A stretch of 64,000 bases of DNA from Linepithema humile (Eukaryota; Arthropoda; Insecta; Hymenoptera; Formicidae): NCBI RefSeq assembly GCF_040581485.1, contig NC_090135.1, positions 11,587,001 to 11,651,000 of the forward strand, given 5' to 3'. The notes beneath the pieces are model-generated. The model was given only the letters and a program-made list of their open reading frames with translations. It ran no database searches and was not told the DNA's origin. The position numbers were made by a program, and so were the translations under genes. Shown one piece after another: positions 60,267 to 64,000 of this stretch. Position 1 is the stretch's first letter. Every line of letters starts with the position of its first letter.

Positions 60267-62934
60267 TACAAACACATAAATCATCTTTAATATCATAAAA
60301 GGAAAAAAAAGTAAGGGATGTGTAACACACATTGGAATATAAATTGCATCATATCTCAATTGGAAGTTGAATTGTATAACATATTATTTCTGCAACAGGA
60401 ACTTTATCAATGAATTACTCAGACCAAAAAACAGGGAACAGGAAAGGAAGTTGTTTCTTCGTTCGACAGGAAGAAGGGAAATACTTTAGTTGTATTGCAA
60501 CAATTATATTGACGGTACGTCACCCTACGCGGGAAGAAACGTGATTCATTCGTCGAATCCAAACGATATGAATGGACCTATAACATGAGTTTTAAAGACT
60601 CTTTGTAAATTTCAAATACTCACGAGTGAAGTCGCCTGGAGCACTTCTTCAACACTCAAAAGACTCGCGTAAAAGATATACAAAACATGTTTGCAGTGAA
60701 ATTTCTTAATGGAATCTCAATTTAAATAACAAGTGTCTGACGTTTACCAAGACACCCGTTATACGTGGATGCAAGAAGGATGCGTCAGCAATAAGGGAAG
60801 GAAGGAGGAATATCCTCTTGTCTAGATGTTGTTCCACTTGCGTCACGGCACGAGGAATAACGCAATATTGATCCATATTTTACTATACGACTTATGTAAA
60901 AAATGATTTCAATTTACACATTATCATTTTATCTAATAATTACACATAGTCATTTTATTTAATAATTTCAGATTTCACCAACATTTCAGTCATTTAGGAT
61001 GCCATTCTATCAGGATTGTATTGGTTTCATTATTGATAATTAAAAATCAATAGCTAATCGCAACACTATAGTCATATGGCGCTTGACACATGACGCTATA
61101 ATTACTGATAAAGATGCACTTATCCAGAAATTCTGACACATCGCGTGTATAATTAGCAATAGATGTCTTAGTGACAAGCTTGACCACAACGACAGCCAGG
61201 AATATTGGATTTGCTAAAAATACGCCGTTTATTTTGTCTGAGTCATCTAGCCAGATCCCAATTCTTAAACAAAAAGAAAGAGAGAAAGGAAGTGATTCCT
61301 TAATCCATTTCAAATAAATTCCACAGAACCAGGTATTCCATTAGAAATAATTTAAATTTAACTTTCATATAACATTGCAAAAATAACTTGTCAAATTGCA
61401 TATATCGTAAAAACACTTAGAGTTTAACATTATTAATGATTCGTAATTTAAAACTTAACGGCAATTTGCGGCAAGATAAATTATATTCAATGCAATCTTA
61501 TCATTTAACACTTAAACTTAATCTTAGCTGAATAAAATGATATTGCGCAGAAATGTAATATTTCTTTATTTTTCAGTTCAGAAACTACTTTTATGATGCA
61601 ACCTCGATGGAATCTAACATACAAAAGCTATCTTGAACATTATTTAAATTATACATTGATAGTCATACATTAGTTATTAGTCAGTCGAATAGTTAATTTA
61701 CGCAAAAGAAAAAAAGGACTTGGTGATGCAAATCTACCACGTATGTTCCAATATATCAATTTAATTGGTATAGAGAAGACAAGCTGTGAATAATATCGCA
61801 TCGATCTCTCTGCGTTTGACTATTAACCAAGATATATATGTAATCATCATCATGTTATGACGTCGTCGAGTTCTGACTTCTCGAGAAGTACGTGTTTCCT
61901 TCGTAGAACGCATCATTCTGCCATTAATCATAAAAAATTGAGAAGAAGGATTCAATAATGTGCATACGATTTAAGATCTTGAGATTCAAATGCTAAGATC
62001 TTAAAAAATTTCTGATACATTTCTTGATAACTGTTTATTAAGACAGTCAATAATCTTTTGGGTTAGTTATCAAAAATGTTAAATGGAGCAGTTGCAAAAT
62101 TTGTTATTATAAAACTAACAATTGGCTTAAAATATATAAAATTGCTTTTATCTTTTTAATGTTCTGTTCTAGCATTTACGAAGAGAGATTCGCAATAATA
62201 AAGATTTCATAACAACAGGCAATTTTGCTTTTTCCCCATGAGATGAAAAAAGGGGATTTTACGATTCACAGAAGTCAACAAATTGACCGAAATGCTCGAA
62301 GTAATCATTATTATTTGCGAGATAATCTCGCTTTCATTGCTAAAAGCATTGTGCCGCAAAAGGTAACTTTTTAGTGTAACTATTCGCACAAAATTGCAGC
62401 AACCGTTTAAGAGAGTTAATGTCGCGCGAATTGATTCCAAAACGGACAATTATCCTTTACATTAATCACATGGAAGAACTCGAATTGTTCCTTTAACATA
62501 CTTTTATTGTGTTCTATCCACAATTATAAAAATACAAAATTATTATTGTTGAGTTATATTATTAATAATTAATTTTTCACATTTAAATTAATTAATATAT
62601 TAATATTAAAATTACATACATATGCATATATTTAATATTGTTAAAAATATTGATATAAAAATGTGACATTAAGTTGATAACAATTTTACATATTATTTAC
62701 ATATTAATTATCATTATTATTATATTACTATTTCATTTACATTACGATCAATAGTGTCAATGATACTGATATTCAACAGTCTCATCATCAATTATGGTAA
62801 TCATTATTCCAAGTAAAGGAAATTAAGCAACGGTGTTAAGCGCAGACTACGCACAATAGAACGGAATTATTACGGAAGACATAATCTGGACTTTACGCAT
62901 GCTGTCGCGTGAGGCATGCGTGTAAGCTCTTCCA

Positions 62935-62971
62935 TATATAAATACTCGTGTGCCACCAGGAAAATCTCAGT
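62935..62971 (+). promoter_or_regulatory. TATA box and initiator of the plus-strand PDGF/VEGF-like gene
   Basis: TATATAAAT at 62935-62943 is followed by the insect initiator TCAGT at 62967-62971, which places the start A (62969) 34 bases after the first T of the TATA box. The next gene on this strand starts translating at 63423. The spacing is close to the usual 30-33. Confidence 0.6.
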
Positions 62972-62984
62972 CGAACGATACTTG

Positions 62985-63182
62985 ATGCTCGTGGCTAGTC
63001 GCCCATCTATCGAGCTATCTTTGTTCGAAAAACCACGTGATTCCATTATTCGTTACTTGTGCAAAGAAAGGAAGATTCAAGAACAGGAAGAAAAAAATAG
63101 AAGAAGGATACCTCACAGGAAGAGATTCGTCAGATCCGCTACGAGTTCTCAGACATTCTTCCTCTTTGAAAAGAAGAAATAA
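62985..63182 (+). other. Upstream ORF in the presumed 5' UTR
   Basis: If transcription starts near 62969, the first ATG (62985) opens a 65-codon frame ending at 63182, well before the main start at 63423. The frame is very basic in its second half and resembles no family known to me. It could lower translation of the growth factor. An unseen 5' UTR intron might remove it. Confidence 0.35.
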
Positions 63183-63422
63183 GGTCACAAGGTGGAGGAA
63201 ATTGCAGTGAAAGAGGAATCCTTCATTTTTGGAAGCGCGATTAATCACATCTCGAAGGAGGCGAAAATTCACAAGCAAAGTAGCAAAAAAAAACACCCAT
63301 GTTATTTCTCAAATCCACAGCAGTCGGTTTTTTTGCTAAATCAAGGATTCAATAATCAATTCAATTAATTCCTGAGCTGTCCACTTTTCGGTGGACCAGG
63401 TGGAATTGAAGATTACTTTTCG

Positions 63423-63935
63423 ATGAAAACGATGGTGCAAGGCAGGCCGACGAAGGAATCGCTTTTAAGATTCTTCATTCTGATCCTGACGGCGATGGAT
63501 CAGACAATGGTGCTTTTGGCCGCTCCCAGTTCTTCGCTGTCCGATAAGAAAACCTCCTTTAGAGACGCGATAAGATGTTCTCGTAAAGAAGCATTTCCCT
63601 GCAAACCTCGATTAAGATCTTATAATCTAAAGGATCTGGTGAATATGCAGGATTCGATAATGCGGAACATGGAGCCAAAACAACCGGCGTACATTGTGCA
63701 AGAGAGATGCGACAGTCATTCGGGCTGCTGTTCCAGCAAAGATCAAAGTTGCGCACCGACGCTGATCGAGTATGAGCAAATAGAGGTCGAAATTAAAAAT
63801 TTAAATACGAACATTACAAAGAAAACGTGGATTAGAATCGAGCAGCACAAGGAGTGCACTTGTGTGCCTGATAGCAGTTGGGCAATGAGGAATAGGACAG
63901 ATCTGCCGCCTACCATAAAGATCCTTAATCCTTGA
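63423..63935 (+). CDS. Second PDGF/VEGF-like cystine-knot factor
   Basis: A single open exon encodes about 170 aa. After a hydrophilic start (MKTMVQGRPTKES), residues about 14-34 are hydrophobic (LLRFFILILTAMDQTMVLLA), giving a signal peptide or anchor, with possible cleavage after LLAAPSS. The cysteine order is that of the PDGF/VEGF knot: CKPRLRSYNLKDL, then RCDSHSGCCSSKDQSCAPT, then HKECTCV. One sequon (NIT) is present. It is diverged from its neighbour at 58303-58896 but has the same framework. TATA/initiator words lie about 450 bp upstream. An extra upstream coding exon is not excluded. The stop lies 65 bp from the window edge. Confidence 0.8.
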   Translation: MKTMVQGRPTKESLLRFFILILTAMDQTMVLLAAPSSSLSDKKTSFRDAIRCSRKEAFPCKPRLRSYNLKDLVNMQDSIMRNMEPKQPAYIVQERCDSHSGCCSSKDQSCAPTLIEYEQIEVEIKNLNTNITKKTWIRIEQHKECTCVPDSSWAMRNRTDLPPTIKILNP

Positions 63936-64000
63936 TACACGAGGATCTTTGGATTCTTCATTGAGTAGAACGGAAGACTGCAATGCAAGTGCATCAACCA

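Larger units (their letters stand above)
58897..63422. other. Spacer between two divergent PDGF/VEGF-like genes
   Basis: This non-coding region of about 4.5 kb has no recognised exon. It contains two AP-1 motifs 15 bp apart at 60245-60266, a third at 61239, and a TATA/initiator pair at 62935-62971 that fits the plus-strand gene. That is followed by a presumed 5' UTR of about 450 bp with an upstream reading frame. A plus-directed TATAAAAGG word at 59049 has no obvious partner gene. Confidence 0.5.

Noticed and set aside
1..64000. CRISPR arrays, rRNA genes, organellar insertions, endogenous viral genes
   Set aside because: No regularly spaced repeats, rRNA core sequences, mitochondrial gene blocks or viral protein motifs were recognised.

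Overview
The window is 64 kb of nuclear DNA from an animal, read here as an insect and most likely a hymenopteran (ant, bee or wasp type). That placing rests on AT-rich introns and spacers, short GT-AG introns (often 60-120 bp), GC-richer exons, and coding content typical of insects (a Ski2/twister helicase, a Drosophila-style spinophilin with a SAM domain, two PDGF/VEGF-related factors). It is inference from protein family knowledge; no species call is possible by eye. There are no bacterial operons, ribosome binding sites or CRISPR arrays.

Eleven protein-coding genes were reconstructed exon by exon, and in every case exon phases join without a frame conflict. From left to right: a gene-poor stretch with repeats (1-7291); Ski2-type RNA helicase (+, 7292-12154); Sec13 (-, 12502-13641); TMEM63/OSCA-type mechanosensitive channel (+, 14675-19757); GPI mannosyltransferase 4, PIG-Z (-, 21280-24059); YTHDC1 nuclear m6A reader (+, 25514-27704); a Golgi family-2 carbohydrate sulfotransferase (+, 28823-32121) whose first intron holds a Tc1/mariner-type transposon and an antisense tRNA-Asp(GTC); SUMO E1 subunit Uba2 (-, 32862-35798); neurabin/spinophilin (+, 39166-51256, 17 coding exons, about 2070 aa); DNAAF4/DYX1C1 dynein-arm assembly factor (+, 55195-57691); and two divergently transcribed PDGF/VEGF-like cystine-knot secreted factors (-, 58303-58896 and +, 63423-63935).

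The genes form mostly divergent and convergent pairs (Sec13/TMEM63, PIGZ/YTHDC1, Uba2/spinophilin and the two PDGF/VEGF genes are head to head), so several spacers probably hold two promoters. Most genes are unrelated housekeeping functions (RNA decay, COPII and nuclear pore, GPI anchors, m6A reading, SUMOylation); only the last two look like a functional pair.

The less expected material is non-coding. There are at least five inverted-repeat elements of the MITE/foldback kind (3247-4000, 6821-6956, 13820-14140, 16752-16933, 18127-18309). A TA-flanked terminal-inverted-repeat element follows spinophilin. A nearly intact mariner-like copy is broken by one in-frame stop and sits at the centre of a palindromic target. 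A diverged ~275-bp duplication of intron sequence lies within spinophilin, ending at the splice acceptor. The spacer between the two growth-factor genes carries three AP-1 motifs and a TATA/initiator pair. No wholly new multi-gene system was recognised.
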